Positions 24,038-32,956 of a DNA stretch of 43,902 nucleotides are shown one piece after another. A program made the position numbers and the translations under genes. Below the pieces are notes generated by a model that did no database searches, was not told where the DNA came from, and saw only the letters and a list, made by a program, of their open reading frames with translations. Location: the NCBI RefSeq assembly GCF_023716925.1, contig NZ_JAMQQG010000001.1:83885-127786 (forward strand), given 5' to 3'. Origin of the DNA: Frankia sp. R82 (GTDB lineage: Bacteria; Actinomycetota; Actinomycetes; Frankiales; Frankiaceae). Each line of letters opens with the position of its first letter. Position 1 is the stretch's first letter.

Positions 24038-24469
24038 GTGCCGCACGCGAAGCCGAGTGAGCTCAAGCCCGGTAGCCTCCGCTGGCCGGTTTCCGGGCCG
24101 TCGTTCCGATCGGAGCAGTGGGGTGACATGGAGGTCGGCTACACCACGGTCGACGAGCCACTCGACTGCACGGAACAGTACAAGCTCGGTGGCCTGCCCG
24201 GCGGCGTCTGCAACTGTCCGCACTACGGATACGTTTTCAAGGGCTCAATCCGTGCGGTTTACCCGGGCTCCGACTGGCCGGAGGAGCTGGCGGTCGCCGG
24301 AGAGGCCTACTTCTTCCCGGCCGGGCATGTTCTGATCTACCCGGAGCCGGCCGAGATCCTTGAGCTGAACCCGGCGGCCGCGCTGGTCACCTGCATGGAC
24401 GCGATGCAGCGGGCCTACGACCTGGGCAGGTTCAGCGAGGCGCCAGCCGAGGAGGCCACGGCAAGCTGA
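24038..24469 (+). CDS. Cupin-domain protein
   Basis: A 143-aa single cupin-like beta barrel. The first motif region is NCPHYGYVFKGSIRAVYP and the second is around PAGHVLIYPEPAEILELNP. Metal ligands are only partly those of the consensus. GTG 24038 is preceded by AAAGGA at 7 nt. It is monocistronic, flanked upstream by a 17-bp repeat array and downstream by a perfect hairpin. Function unknown; small cupins act as dioxygenases, isomerases or sensors. Confidence 0.82.
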   Translation: MPHAKPSELKPGSLRWPVSGPSFRSEQWGDMEVGYTTVDEPLDCTEQYKLGGLPGGVCNCPHYGYVFKGSIRAVYPGSDWPEELAVAGEAYFFPAGHVLIYPEPAEILELNPAAALVTCMDAMQRAYDLGRFSEAPAEEATAS

Positions 24470-24485
24470 CGGGCTGCCCGTCATG

Positions 24486-24524
24486 CCGGTCGGCCGCAGG
24501 TGCACTCATCCTGCGGCCGACCGG
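24486..24524. terminator. Bidirectional terminator between cupin and dehydrogenase genes
   Basis: CCGGTCGGCCGCAGG (24486-24500) pairs perfectly with 24510-24524 around a 9-nt loop. It lies 16 bp past the cupin stop and 22 bp before the end of the convergent MscR-like gene, so it can serve both. Confidence 0.75.
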
Positions 24525-24546
24525 TCGCTCCAGCGCGCCCCTCGGC

Positions 24547-25629
24547 TCACAGAACGACGACGGAGCGCAGTACGTCGCCGGAATGCATCTTCGCGAAGGC
24601 GGCCTCGATGCCGTCCAGGGGGATCTCCTCGGTGACGAACGCGTCGAGGTCGAGGCGCCCCTGCTGGTAGAGGTCGATGAGCAGGGGGAAGTCCCGCGAG
24701 GGCAGGCAGTCGCCGTACCAGGAGGATTTCAGCGCGCCGCCGCGACCGAACACGTCGAGCAGCGGCAGCTCCAGCGTCATCTCCGGGGTGGGCACACCGA
24801 CGAGCACGACGGTGCCGGCCAGGTCACGGGCGTAGAAGGCCTGCCGGTAGGTCTCCGGGCGCCCGACGGCCTCGATGACGACATCGGCGCCGAAACCGCC
24901 GGTCAGTGCCTGGATCGCGGCGACCGGGTCGGTCTCCTTCGCGTTCACCGTGTGGGTGGCGCCGAAGCCCTTCGCCCATTCCAGCTTGCGCGGGTCGGTA
25001 TCCACCGCAATGATCTTCGACGCGCCGGCGAGGCGCGCCCCGGCGACGGCACCGTCCCCGACGCCGCCGCAGCCGATCACGGCGACCGAGTCGCCCCGGC
25101 CGACCTGCCCGGTGTTGATCGCCGCACCGATACCGGCCATCACGCCGCAGCCGAGCAGCCCCGCGGCCGCCGGGCGCGCCGCCGGGTCGACCTTGGTGCA
25201 CTGGCCGGCATGCACCAGCGTCTTCTCGACGAACGCGCCGATGCCGAGTGCGGGGGCCAGCGGTGTGCCGTCGGTGAGGGTCATCGGCTGGGCCGCGTTG
25301 TGGGTGTTGAAGCAGTACCAGGGTCGGCCACGCAGACAGGCGCGACAGGTGCCGCAGACCGCCCGCCAGTTGAGGATGACGAAGTCGCCGGGCGCCACGT
25401 CGGTGACGCCGTTGCCGACGGTCTCGACGATCCCGGCCGCCTCGTGGCCGAGCAGGAACGGGAAGTCGTCGTTGATGCCGCCCTCGCGGTAGTGCAGATC
25501 GGTGTGGCACACCCCGCAGGTCTGCACCCGGACCACCGCCTCCCCCGGGCCGGGGTCGGGCACCCGGATGGTGGTCAGCTCGACCGGCGCGCCCTTGCCT
25601 CGGGCGATCACCCCACGGACTTCCTGCAC
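24547..25629 (-). CDS. mscR: S-(hydroxymethyl)mycothiol dehydrogenase-like Zn alcohol dehydrogenase
   Basis: A 360-aa medium-chain zinc dehydrogenase. Catalytic zinc ligands are in CGVCHTD and LLGHEAAG; the structural zinc Cys cluster is [17 protein letters not shown]; the NAD site is [12 protein letters not shown]. Segments such as PALGIGAF and [11 protein letters not shown] are those of the mycobacterial MscR enzyme, which oxidises the formaldehyde-mycothiol adduct and handles S-nitrosomycothiol. GTG 25629 has GAGGAG at 7 nt. It may clear formaldehyde or other aldehydes made by the neighbouring P450 or other oxidations. The symbol is by similarity only. Confidence 0.85.
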   Translation of the reverse strand: MQEVRGVIARGKGAPVELTTIRVPDPGPGEAVVRVQTCGVCHTDLHYREGGINDDFPFLLGHEAAGIVETVGNGVTDVAPGDFVILNWRAVCGTCRACLRGRPWYCFNTHNAAQPMTLTDGTPLAPALGIGAFVEKTLVHAGQCTKVDPAARPAAAGLLGCGVMAGIGAAINTGQVGRGDSVAVIGCGGVGDGAVAGARLAGASKIIAVDTDPRKLEWAKGFGATHTVNAKETDPVAAIQALTGGFGADVVIEAVGRPETYRQAFYARDLAGTVVLVGVPTPEMTLELPLLDVFGRGGALKSSWYGDCLPSRDFPLLIDLYQQGRLDLDAFVTEEIPLDGIEAAFAKMHSGDVLRSVVVL

Positions 25630-25710
25630 GGTTGTCTCCTCTCGACGCTGAGGTCGTTCTCCCTCGGCTCGAGTGCACCTCGAGACACCGAGATCAGTGC
25701 TGTGCTCTGG

Positions 25711-26502
25711 CTACCCGGATCCGGCTTCCGGCCCTGATCCTGGCTCGGAGCCTGTGCTGGTGGGCGGGCCGGCGGCGGTGAAGGCGGTTGCGGGCGGGTC
25801 GACGGCCCAGGCGGGGGCTTCGCCCCAGGATTCACCGTAGACGAGTTCCGCCAGGGGTCGGCGGCGCACCGGGCCGTGGTTCCCGGCGGGCCGGCCGAGG
25901 GTGATCGCTCCGGCGATGAAGGTGCCGTCGGGCACGCCGAGCAGGACCCGCAGCTGCGCGTCGGCGGCGAGGTTGAAGCTGGTGAAGGCTCCGCCGTAGC
26001 CCAGTGCCCGCGCCGCGAGCAGCAGGTTCTGGCATGCCGGGTAGATCGAGGCACCTTCGGTGGGCGTGGGCTCCCGGTAGCGGACCAGGCAGGGCAGGAT
26101 CAGCACCGGCACCTGCTCGAAGGTGTCGACGTAGTGCTGCATCGTCCGGGCCAGCCGGGCCCGCGGCGAGGCAGGGGGCGCATCCACGCCGTCGTAGCCG
26201 TCGGTGCGGGACTTGGACTGCCACACCTGACGGGCCGCCACACCGATGAGTTTCTTCGCCGCCTGCGCGTTCGGACCGTCGGACAGCACGAGGAACCGGA
26301 ACGGCTGCCGGTTGGAGCCGCTCGGCGCGCGGGTGGCGGCGAACAGGATCGCCCGCAGGGCCTCGGCCGGCACCGGCTCGTCCCGGTAGCGCCGGATCGC
26401 CCGGGTGGTGGTCAGCCCGGCCAGCAGGCCGATCGTGTCCGCCGGGAGCCCGCCGCCGAACTCCTGGGGGGACGCACCCGGACCGGCCTCGACCTCAGGC
26501 AT
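25711..26502 (-). CDS. Nitroreductase-family FMN oxidoreductase
   Basis: A 263-aa nitroreductase fold: TTRAIRRYRDEPVP at the N-terminus, ATRAPSGSNRQPFRFLVL as the FMN phosphate-binding region, and GAFTSFNLAADAQLRVLLGVPDG near the end. The last 30 residues are a Pro/Gly/Ser tail. The frame is open for 66 more codons upstream but that overlaps the preceding gene in another frame; ATG 26502 overlaps its stop by 8 bp and gives the proper N-terminus. Coupled to the NAD-binding dehydrogenase at 26495-27298. Substrate unknown. Confidence 0.88.
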   Translation of the reverse strand: MPEVEAGPGASPQEFGGGLPADTIGLLAGLTTTRAIRRYRDEPVPAEALRAILFAATRAPSGSNRQPFRFLVLSDGPNAQAAKKLIGVAARQVWQSKSRTDGYDGVDAPPASPRARLARTMQHYVDTFEQVPVLILPCLVRYREPTPTEGASIYPACQNLLLAARALGYGGAFTSFNLAADAQLRVLLGVPDGTFIAGAITLGRPAGNHGPVRRRPLAELVYGESWGEAPAWAVDPPATAFTAAGPPTSTGSEPGSGPEAGSG

Positions 26503-27298
26503 CAGCGGCGACAGTGTCGGCGGCGGTGGCGAGCAGACCGAGGTGGGTGCCGGCGGCGGCGGCAAGCTGCTTCGCGGTCGCCACGTCCTTGGCGATGTAG
26601 CGACCGGCGGCGGCCTGCAGGCCGGCCGACGAGCCGGCCGCGCGCACCGTGCCGAGCGCGTAGCTGGCACCGCTGCAGTGACTGATCGCCTCGAGGGCAT
26701 GGGCGGGATCGATCCTGAGGTCGCCGGCGAGCCGCTCGGCCTCGGCGACCAGGGCGACCTGCGCGCCGAACAGCGCGTTGTTGACGAGCTTCACCCGCTG
26801 GCCGTCGCCCAGCCCGCCGACGTGCAGGATCGGCGACGCATACGTGGCGAGCACCGGGCGGACCCGTTCGAGGACACCCGCCTCCCCACCGACCAGCAGG
26901 GTGATGCGCCCGGCCGCCGCGTCCGCCGGGCCGCCGCTGAACGCCGCGTCGAGCACGGCGACCCCCCTGGCCTGGCCGATTCGGGCAAGCTCCGACGGGG
27001 TCTCGGGCCGGCAGGTGGTGTGAACGACCAGGGTGCTGCCCGGCGGCAGCCCGGCGAGCAGCCCGTTGTCGCCCCCGCACACCTCGTGGACCTGGGCGTC
27101 GGCGAAAACGCACACCACGGCCACGTCGAGCGTGGCGCCGAGCTCCGCAGGCGACGCGACGCTGGTGGCCTCGAGCGCGCCCACCTCGCGGGCGACCTCG
27201 GGCCGACGGGCGTGGAACGACACCTCATGCCCGGCGCGGACAACCTGTTCCAGCATGGGCCGACCCACACTGCCGACCCCGACGAATCCGACCTTCAA
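26495..27298 (-). CDS. NAD-binding dehydrogenase, 3-hydroxyisobutyrate dehydrogenase family
   Basis: A 267-aa beta-hydroxyacid dehydrogenase. It begins with the Rossmann motif KVGFVGVGSVGRPM, has DAAFSGGPADAAAG (the substrate-binding SGG) and the catalytic Lys in VKLVNN. The start codon is TTG at 27298, preceded by GGGAG; no ATG or GTG in frame gives a sensible alternative because the Rossmann strand begins right after it. The family reduces or oxidises short 3-hydroxy acids. The nitroreductase gene overlaps its end by 8 bp. Confidence 0.88.
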   Translation of the reverse strand: MKVGFVGVGSVGRPMLEQVVRAGHEVSFHARRPEVAREVGALEATSVASPAELGATLDVAVVCVFADAQVHEVCGGDNGLLAGLPPGSTLVVHTTCRPETPSELARIGQARGVAVLDAAFSGGPADAAAGRITLLVGGEAGVLERVRPVLATYASPILHVGGLGDGQRVKLVNNALFGAQVALVAEAERLAGDLRIDPAHALEAISHCSGASYALGTVRAAGSSAGLQAAAGRYIAKDVATAKQLAAAAGTHLGLLATAADTVAADA

Positions 27299-27447
27299 CC
27301 CACGCTCCCGATCCGCTCACGACATCAGGCGAGTGCCGACCCCCGCGACCAGAACCCGGGCCCCGCCCCGGACCCGACACCGCGGGCGGGTCGAGCCCGT
27401 AGTCCGCGCACCATCCTGCGCCCGACACACCGCCGCGCGAAAGTGGT

Positions 27448-27771
27448 TCACCCGGCCCGGGCAAACGCGGGACCCTGCCCGCCGGCCCGCTGCCGGCGAC
27501 GGGTGAGCAGCGCATCGGCCAGAGCGTCGGCGCGCTCCATGTCGTCGAGCGTGGCGCGGGAGCGGCCGTCAACTGCCAGGATGGCAGCCAGCAGCTCCGC
27601 GGACAGCCGCGTTCTCGCCGCCACCCGGGCCACACTCGGTGGCAGACTGCCGGCAGCGGCCCGCGGCGCCGCCGGACCGCTTTCCACCGCGGTCCGCGGG
27701 GCGGGAACCGGGTGGCCGGACCCGGGATGGCCCTCGGACGCGCTCCGGGAACGCGACCGGACCGCGAACAC
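27448..27771 (-). CDS. Small hypothetical protein behind an SOS-like box
   Basis: A predicted 107-aa protein of unknown family. The N-terminal half is Ser/Arg/Pro-rich and the C-terminal half predicts helices (LSAELLAAILAVDG, LDDMERADALADALL). GTG 27771 is chosen because GGAG lies 8 nt upstream and codons become GC3-rich only from here; the frame is open to ATG 27816, but those codons are poor in GC3 and that ATG lies inside the SOS-like palindrome. If the box is real, the gene is DNA-damage inducible. Confidence 0.55.
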   Translation of the reverse strand: MFAVRSRSRSASEGHPGSGHPVPAPRTAVESGPAAPRAAAGSLPPSVARVAARTRLSAELLAAILAVDGRSRATLDDMERADALADALLTRRRQRAGGQGPAFARAG

Positions 27772-27808
27772 ATCACGAACTCCGAAGACGTCACGAACTC
27801 CGAAGGCA

Positions 27809-27824
27809 TCGAACATACATTCGA
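27809..27824 (-). promoter_or_regulatory. Near-consensus LexA (SOS) box
   Basis: TCGAACATACATTCGA differs at one base from the actinobacterial LexA consensus TCGAAC-N4-GTTCGA. It lies 37 bp upstream of GTG 27771 of the small minus-strand gene. The stretch 27825-27862 to the kinase gene shows nothing else. Confidence 0.55.
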
Positions 27825-27862
27825 TAATGCCCGTCGGTAGATCGTCCTGTCAAGCGCCGACG

Positions 27863-29647
27863 TCAGGATCTTCCGGTCGCGCCGGGCGGCGCGGTGGCCG
27901 GGGTGGTGGTCGCGGGCGGGTCGGTGCCGGGCAGCAGCTGGCCGACGGCGCTGGCCATCGGATGCTGCGGCCCCCAGATCCGCACGATGTCGGCGAGCAG
28001 CGCGGTGAGTGTCTCGCCGGCGGCCGTGCGCAGCCCGGCGCCGAGCTGCAACAGCCCGATCTGGCGGCGCAGCTCGAGCACCCGGGGATCGTCCACGCCG
28101 AACTCCCGCTCCTGGTCGGGCAGCACCGCGCCGAGCTGCGCCAGCGCCCGCTCGACATCACCGGTCATCGCCCGGCAGGTCGCCTCCCGGACCCGGACGT
28201 GCAAAAGCCGCTCGCTGTCCCGGTCGTCGCGGCGGGTCAGTTCACCGACGAGCAGTTCGTAGCCGCGGGTGGCCCGGTGGAAGTCCCCCCCGTCGAACAG
28301 GACGTCGGCGAGTTCAAGGCGCAGCGCAAGCACGTCGGCGCCGGCCACGCCGGTGGCCCGTTCGGCCCGTTCCACCGCCTCGGTGAGCATCCCGGCGGCC
28401 TGGCTGTAGCGGGAGGCGCGGGCCAGTGCCCGGGCCTCGTCCCGAGCCTGGCGCAGCTCCGCGCGGCCGACCTCGCCGGAACTCCCCCCGTCACGCGCGG
28501 CGGGAACGACCGGCACCGTCGACCCGGCCGGCACCGTCGACCCGACCGGGATCGTCGGCCCGGCCGTCGTGGCTGGCCCAGCGGTTACTGCCGTCTCTGC
28601 CGGCCTCGACGGCCTCGGCACCGGGCCCGATCCGGCCGAGCGGACCGGGCCGACCCGCGGAACGGCAACGGCCGGACCCACGGGCCCGACCGGCTCCACC
28701 GGGGTGACGGGCGCGAGCGAGCCGCCCGGGTGCACCCGGGCGGTGATGCGGGCGTAGGCGCGCACCGGGTTGGTCGGGGCGGGGTCGACGACTCCGGGCA
28801 ACGGTTCGAGGTCCGCGGCGACCCGGGCCAGCACCTCGTACACCGCCGCCGCGCCCGACGGACGCTCCTGCGGGGCCTTGCGCAGCAGGTCGGCGACGAG
28901 CTGGTCGAACTCGTCGGGCACCCCACGGCGCAGCGCGGCGACCCGGGCCGCAATCTCCTCGACCTGGCGGTACATAACCGTGTGGGACGACGGACCGCCG
29001 AACAGCCGCCGGCCGGTCAGCACCTCGAACAGCGTCGCGCCGAGGGCATACAGGTCGGTGGCCGGCGTGCTGAGTCCGGCGAGGACCTGTTCGGGCGCCC
29101 TGTAGGCGGGGGTGCCCAGGTGTTGCCCGGTAAGGGTGATCTTCGACAGGTCGGCCCGGTCGAGGCCGACCGCGAGGCCGAAGTCGAGGACCTTCACCGT
29201 GCCGTCCGGTTCGAGCATCAGGTTCGCCGGCTTGAGATCACGGTGGACGAGCGACGCGCCGTGCGCGACGACCAGCACCGAGGCGACCTGGGCTCCGATG
29301 GCGGCGGCCCACCCGATCGGCAGTGGCCCCTGCTCGGCGACAAGGTCGGCGACGCTGATCCCGTGCACGCGCTGCATCACCAGGTACGGGCGCCCGTCGT
29401 GGGTCCCCGAGTCATAGACGGCGGGAACCCCTGGATGCACGAGCCGGGCGGTGATTCGCGACTCACGGACGAACCGGCGCACCAGATCCTGATCGAGCTG
29501 GCCGTCCGGAAACCGGACGAACCTGACCGCGATCTCCCGGTCGAGCTTCACGTCCCGGCCCGTCCAGACCTCGCCCATTGCGCCTTTGGCCAGCGGCAGC
29601 GCGTCCAGCTCGTAGCGCCGATCAATCAGCCAACGTTGGGTCGTCAC
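27863..29647 (-). CDS. Ser/Thr protein kinase-like protein with C-terminal TPR-type region
   Basis: A 594-aa protein counted from GTG 29647. Kinase domain about 10-270: glycine loop LAKGAMGEVW, HRDLKPAN (135-142) and DFGLA (155-159) are intact, but the ATP-anchoring Lys of the VAIK motif is Arg42 (EIAVRFVRF). A Pro/Val/Thr-rich linker follows, then about 200 residues of helical repeats resembling TPR. No membrane helix is seen, so it is probably cytoplasmic. The start is uncertain: the same frame is open for 184 codons upstream and part of it looks coding. It could be a weak kinase or a pseudokinase scaffold. Confidence 0.85.
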   Translation of the reverse strand: MTTQRWLIDRRYELDALPLAKGAMGEVWTGRDVKLDREIAVRFVRFPDGQLDQDLVRRFVRESRITARLVHPGVPAVYDSGTHDGRPYLVMQRVHGISVADLVAEQGPLPIGWAAAIGAQVASVLVVAHGASLVHRDLKPANLMLEPDGTVKVLDFGLAVGLDRADLSKITLTGQHLGTPAYRAPEQVLAGLSTPATDLYALGATLFEVLTGRRLFGGPSSHTVMYRQVEEIAARVAALRRGVPDEFDQLVADLLRKAPQERPSGAAAVYEVLARVAADLEPLPGVVDPAPTNPVRAYARITARVHPGGSLAPVTPVEPVGPVGPAVAVPRVGPVRSAGSGPVPRPSRPAETAVTAGPATTAGPTIPVGSTVPAGSTVPVVPAARDGGSSGEVGRAELRQARDEARALARASRYSQAAGMLTEAVERAERATGVAGADVLALRLELADVLFDGGDFHRATRGYELLVGELTRRDDRDSERLLHVRVREATCRAMTGDVERALAQLGAVLPDQEREFGVDDPRVLELRRQIGLLQLGAGLRTAAGETLTALLADIVRIWGPQHPMASAVGQLLPGTDPPATTTPATAPPGATGRS

Positions 29648-30263
29648 CTCAAGCCCCCACCTGCAGATCGTCCGGAACCATACTCCCACGGACGAATCCC
29701 CCTCCGGCGCACGTGTGGTACCGGATGTGGGTCCCATGTCCGAACGCCTCGGCGGAGTGGTCGGCCGGCGGAGGTGGGCGGAGGTGGTCAGCCGGTGGGA
29801 CGGTCCGGCCGGTTCGTCGCCGAGGCGCAGCCCACCGTCGGCCAGCCCGAGGTAACCGATTCGGATCAGTTCGGCTCCGAGCTCGGCGGTGTCGCGCAGG
29901 GCTGCGTCCAGTACCGCGAGTCGGCGGTAGCCCTCGCCGAGATCCCGCTGGTCGGCGAGGTCCAGCACGGGGATCCGCGCGCGGCGCAGATCGATGTCGG
30001 AGGTGGCTGTCGAAAGTTGTCGCGCCCGTGGTCCCGGCCGCGGCGCGGTCACCCGCGGCCCACGGGTAACCAGCCAGGATCGATCACCTGCGCCGCGATC
30101 AGCTCCGGCGCCACCACTCGCACCACATCCCTGGGGCGCGGCCGCAGCGTTCCGGGCCTGTACCGTCGGCATTTCCAGCACGCTCTTTTGCCAGTTCACC
30201 TACCGTGATTCAGTTCGGCGGGGACGGCTGGCAGCGCCCAGGCAAAGTCATCGGTTGGCAAAC
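29648..30263 (-). other. Upstream open stretch, possible N-terminal extension of the kinase-like gene
   Basis: The kinase frame remains open to 30199 and encodes a plausible helical segment (DLADQRDLGEGYRRLAVLD and LIRIGYLGLADGGLRLGD, about 29800-30000). Codon bias there favours this frame, so either the kinase starts further upstream or a separate small gene has lost its boundary. I can name no family and see no good ribosome site, so no gene is called. Confidence 0.35.
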
Positions 30264-30455
30264 AAGATTCACGATCGCCTCGAGCAGGCCTTCGAGGCGG
30301 CGGGCGTGGTGACGGATTCCTGCGGCGATGTTCGTGGCGCCGGTCAGGCGTAGGAGCGCGATCGCGAGGTTGCGCGGGCTGGCCATGACCTGGGGCGCGT
30401 TGCCGGTCCGGATCTGGATTTGGTCTTCACCGAAGGCGACGTCGCGGACCCGTGT
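30264..30455 (-). pseudogene. ISAs1-family transposase, C-terminal fragment
   Basis: The minus-strand frame reads [19 protein letters not shown], then [18 protein letters not shown] and a final helical stretch. This is the conserved C-terminal end of ISAs1-family (DDE) transposases, where RTGN, LRNLAI and TNIAAxLR are hallmarks. Upstream in this frame the sequence becomes unrelated, so only about 64 residues remain. No terminal inverted repeats identified. Confidence 0.7.
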
Positions 30456-30660
30456 GCCATGAGGCGCTGTTGTTTCGAGTGGAGGTTGGAAACCTTCGCC
30501 GCTGTCTCTGTCGCAGCAGGGCGGTGGAGCTGAGGGCAGCCGGTTCCGGGAGGTGCCGGGATGGGTGGGAGCAGCCCCGACAAGGCCCGGGCGTGCCAGC
30601 ACTGCCAGATGGTGCGGGTCCGGCGAGCGTGATGGAGAGGAGTACGAGAGGAACCCGCGA

Positions 30661-30747
30661 TTCAATGAGGGCGAGAACACCGTTGGGGTCACCCAGACTC
30701 TCGACCACATGGTCGCGGACACCGTCCGCGTCCCTCACGGCCGAGTT
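30661..30747 (-). pseudogene. Possible IS701-type transposase relic
   Basis: A short minus-strand stretch reads [20 protein letters not shown] then NGVLALIE, close to the DADAVRDD...VVEHLGDxxAVL segment of IS701-family transposases just before the first catalytic Asp. The Asp itself is not retained. Only about 29 codons match, so this is a tentative call. Confidence 0.35.
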
Positions 30748-30773
30748 CAGCAGTCTTTGCACCCCGTTCGGCC

Positions 30774-30872
30774 CGTTTCCAGTAGCTTGTCCAGGAGAGC
30801 CAGCTCCCGCTCGCGGCCAACAAAGGACGGAGACACCGGAGGAATCTGTGCCGGTATCGGCAGCGGCGCATA
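30774..30872 (-). pseudogene. Start of an AfsR/NB-ARC-type ATPase, truncated
   Basis: The minus-strand frame reads PAQIPPVSPSFVGRERELAL then LDKLLETG. A Pro-rich linker followed by FVGRExEL is the entry to the NB-ARC ATPase domain in AfsR/SARP and related regulators. The Walker A motif that should follow about 20 residues later is absent, as the sequence switches to the IS-like relic. Hence a truncated remnant. Confidence 0.55.
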
Positions 30873-30937
30873 TGGTGACGGTGCGCAGTCCGTCGGAGAG
30901 GGCATCTCGTCGCGAAGTATCGGTCCGCGCCACGACC

Positions 30938-31339
30938 TCACGCACCCACGCACCCACGCACCCACGCCCGGTCGGCCCGGATCCCGGACAACCGAAACGG
31001 CAGCGTGATGTTCTCCATCGCCGTCAGCGACTCGACAAGGTTGAACGCCTGAAAGACGAACCCCATCTCCCGACGCCGCAGCTCGGTCAGTTCCGGCTCC
31101 GCCATCTGCCCCAGATCGTGCCCCGACAGCCATACCGACCCTGACGTCGGCCGATCCAGACCAGCGGCGCAGTGCAACAGCGTGCTCCTACCAGAGCCGG
31201 AGGGACCCATGACCGCCGTGAACGCACCACCACGCCTGAATCCAAGGCTGACATCATCCAGCGCTGTCACCCCAGCCAGACCACTGCCATAGGACTTGAC
31301 AACCTGTTCCAGGCCAACCACATACGCGTCACTGCGCAC
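30938..31339 (-). pseudogene. ABC transporter ATPase (MacB/LolD-type), truncated
   Basis: 133 codons of an ABC ATPase: VGLEQVVKSYGSG, a Walker A written GPSGSGRST (Lys replaced by Arg), and the Q-loop FVFQAFNLVESLTAMENI. The signature LSGGQ, Walker B and H-loop are missing because the frame ends in an 8-bp simple repeat. A normal protein of this type has about 230 residues. The Walker A change and the truncation both say it is non-functional. No permease partner is nearby. Confidence 0.8.
30940..30967. repeat. 8-bp simple repeat at the ABC gene break
   Basis: ACGCACCC is repeated three and a half times (30940-30967). It lies exactly where the ABC ATPase frame loses homology, so it may mark the rearrangement point. 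Confidence 0.8.
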
Positions 31340-31383
31340 GACTCATATCCTCCTGTCCCCACAGCAACCGCACTCCTACGCCC

Positions 31384-31638
31384 TCAGCGACCTCGCGAGT
31401 ACTGCACGTACCGCCGAGGTCGGGAGTGCAGATTCCCTGCTCCCTGGCGCTGCCCACCGCCCGCGCGGCGGATGCGGCCGATCTCCACGTCGGTCATTGC
31501 CCCTCCAATACGCAGGTACCGCTGCGCGCTCACCTGGTCGAACACGTCGAAATCCAGGCCAAGGTCCGGTGCCTGCAACGTGGCCAAGGCATGCTTGATG
31601 GCCTCGGGCCCGATTCCGTCCCCTGGAAGCACTGCCAC
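31384..31638 (-). pseudogene. Isopropylmalate/isocitrate dehydrogenase-like gene, 5' fragment
   Basis: From GTG 31638 the frame reads VAVLPGDGIGPEAIKHAL, later FDVFDQVSAQRYLRIGGA and MTDVEIGRIRRA, the N-terminal start of LeuB/tartrate-dehydrogenase-like enzymes. Homology stops after about 62 residues, where GAVGD should follow, and the frame ends soon after. A truncated remnant of a protein that normally has about 350 residues. The 31639-31796 stretch contains nothing that I can identify. Confidence 0.7.
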
Positions 31639-31796
31639 GGGGGTACCCGACGCACTCCGATACTCTCGGAGCGTGTCGGGTCGCCACTGTCAGTTGGGTA
31701 TCCAACTCCAGCCATCCGACCTCGTTCGCGCTTCACGGACACCACAGATACTACAGGTGGTCAGATGCCTACACTGCACGAATCGCGTCCAGTGTC

Positions 31797-32956
31797 TCAC
31801 CATCCGGAGGGCTCCATGCGCGTTCGGCCGGACAGGCGACTTCCTGAGACCGGTTGAACCCGATCCGTATGAAGGGTCACCTGACCGGCCGCCGGGAACT
31901 TGGCTTCGTTCGCCTTCGGGGTCTCGGTCTTCGGAAATCTCCGGATGACGGCCGCGCCGAGCAGGGACTCGACGTCCGAGTGACTGCCGGAGGTGTCCGC
32001 CGCGTTGTCGCCCGTGTTGCCCCCGACCTCTCCGCCGTCACCGGCGATGTCACCGGCTGCGTAGAACCGAAACGATCCGTACTCGATGAGAATGCAGATC
32101 GGGCGGTCGTTCTGGTCCACCGAGTCCCCGTGCCGGACGACCGGTGTGAAGGTACCGGACACTGGTTCCCGGATACCCTGCGCAGCGGCCAGCACCCGCA
32201 CCGTGATGTCCAGGTCGCCCGCACCCCTGCCCAGGGTGGACTCGACTGGCGTGGCGGCTCCGGGTGCCAACCCACCGGGGCCGATGGTGATGACCTTGGT
32301 CGCCACGGGAAAGGCGCCGGCCACCGTCATCGCGGTTTCCGCGCATTCCTTCACCGAGGGCTGCGGTTCCTTGACCACCGGAACCAGGATTCTCACCCCG
32401 TCCACCGTGACCGCTCTGTTACCACCATCGAAGGCCGGCCAGTAGATTGCCCTGAAGCGGTGGCGCTCTGCACAAGAGGATTCCTCCTCCTCGGTCACCT
32501 CGCCAGTTTCCGGGTCCACGACGTCGACCGTGCGGGTCGCCGGCTCACGCAGGAGCCTGATGACGCCTTCCCAGTGCTCCGAGTGGGCGTGACTCAGCAG
32601 GAGCGTCAAACAGGGCACATACCCCGGTGTTGCCGGCAGGACTCCCAGTCTGCGCAGCTGGCGGGCTACCGTGTCACCGAAGGTGCTTTCGCCGCCGTCG
32701 ATGAGCATGGCCGCGACCACCGTGTTCTCGAGCGACACTTTCTTCAGAATCGCATACGGAACGTAGTCGATCGGCTCTGCCGGAAGCGACAGGGAGGCGG
32801 CAGTGATCTTGCCAGATCCCGGTTGACCACCAGGACGGAATCACCCTGGCCGACATTGGTGACGTGGATCTCCAGGCGCGCCGACCACTCGACATCCGCC
32901 CTACCCGGGCTGGATGCTGTCACGGCAGGACACCGTTCAGGTGCCCAATGCAGCAT
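31797..32956 (-). pseudogene. Metallo-beta-lactamase-fold (ComEC-like) hydrolase gene with frameshift
   Basis: Two minus-strand frames join into one protein. The first (from 32956) carries ARLEIHVTNVGQGDSVLVVN, the usual start of ComEC-type MBL domains. The second, beginning near 32815, continues KITAASLSLPAEPIDYVPYA, then MLIDGG, LLLSHAHSEHWEG (metal motif HxHxEH instead of HxHxDH) and FRFYAAGD. The switch is a one-base shift around 32813-32820. It would be about 385 residues without the shift. It may be a real pseudogene or a sequencing indel; no ComEC membrane part is present. Confidence 0.72.

Noticed and set aside
26405-30208. A 1267-codon plus-strand open frame opposite the nitroreductase, dehydrogenase and kinase-like genes
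   Set aside because: It lies antisense to well-supported genes and shows only low-complexity sequence.
30938-31339. Functional ABC transporter ATPase
   Set aside because: It lacks the signature, Walker B and H-loop, and the Walker A lysine is Arg.
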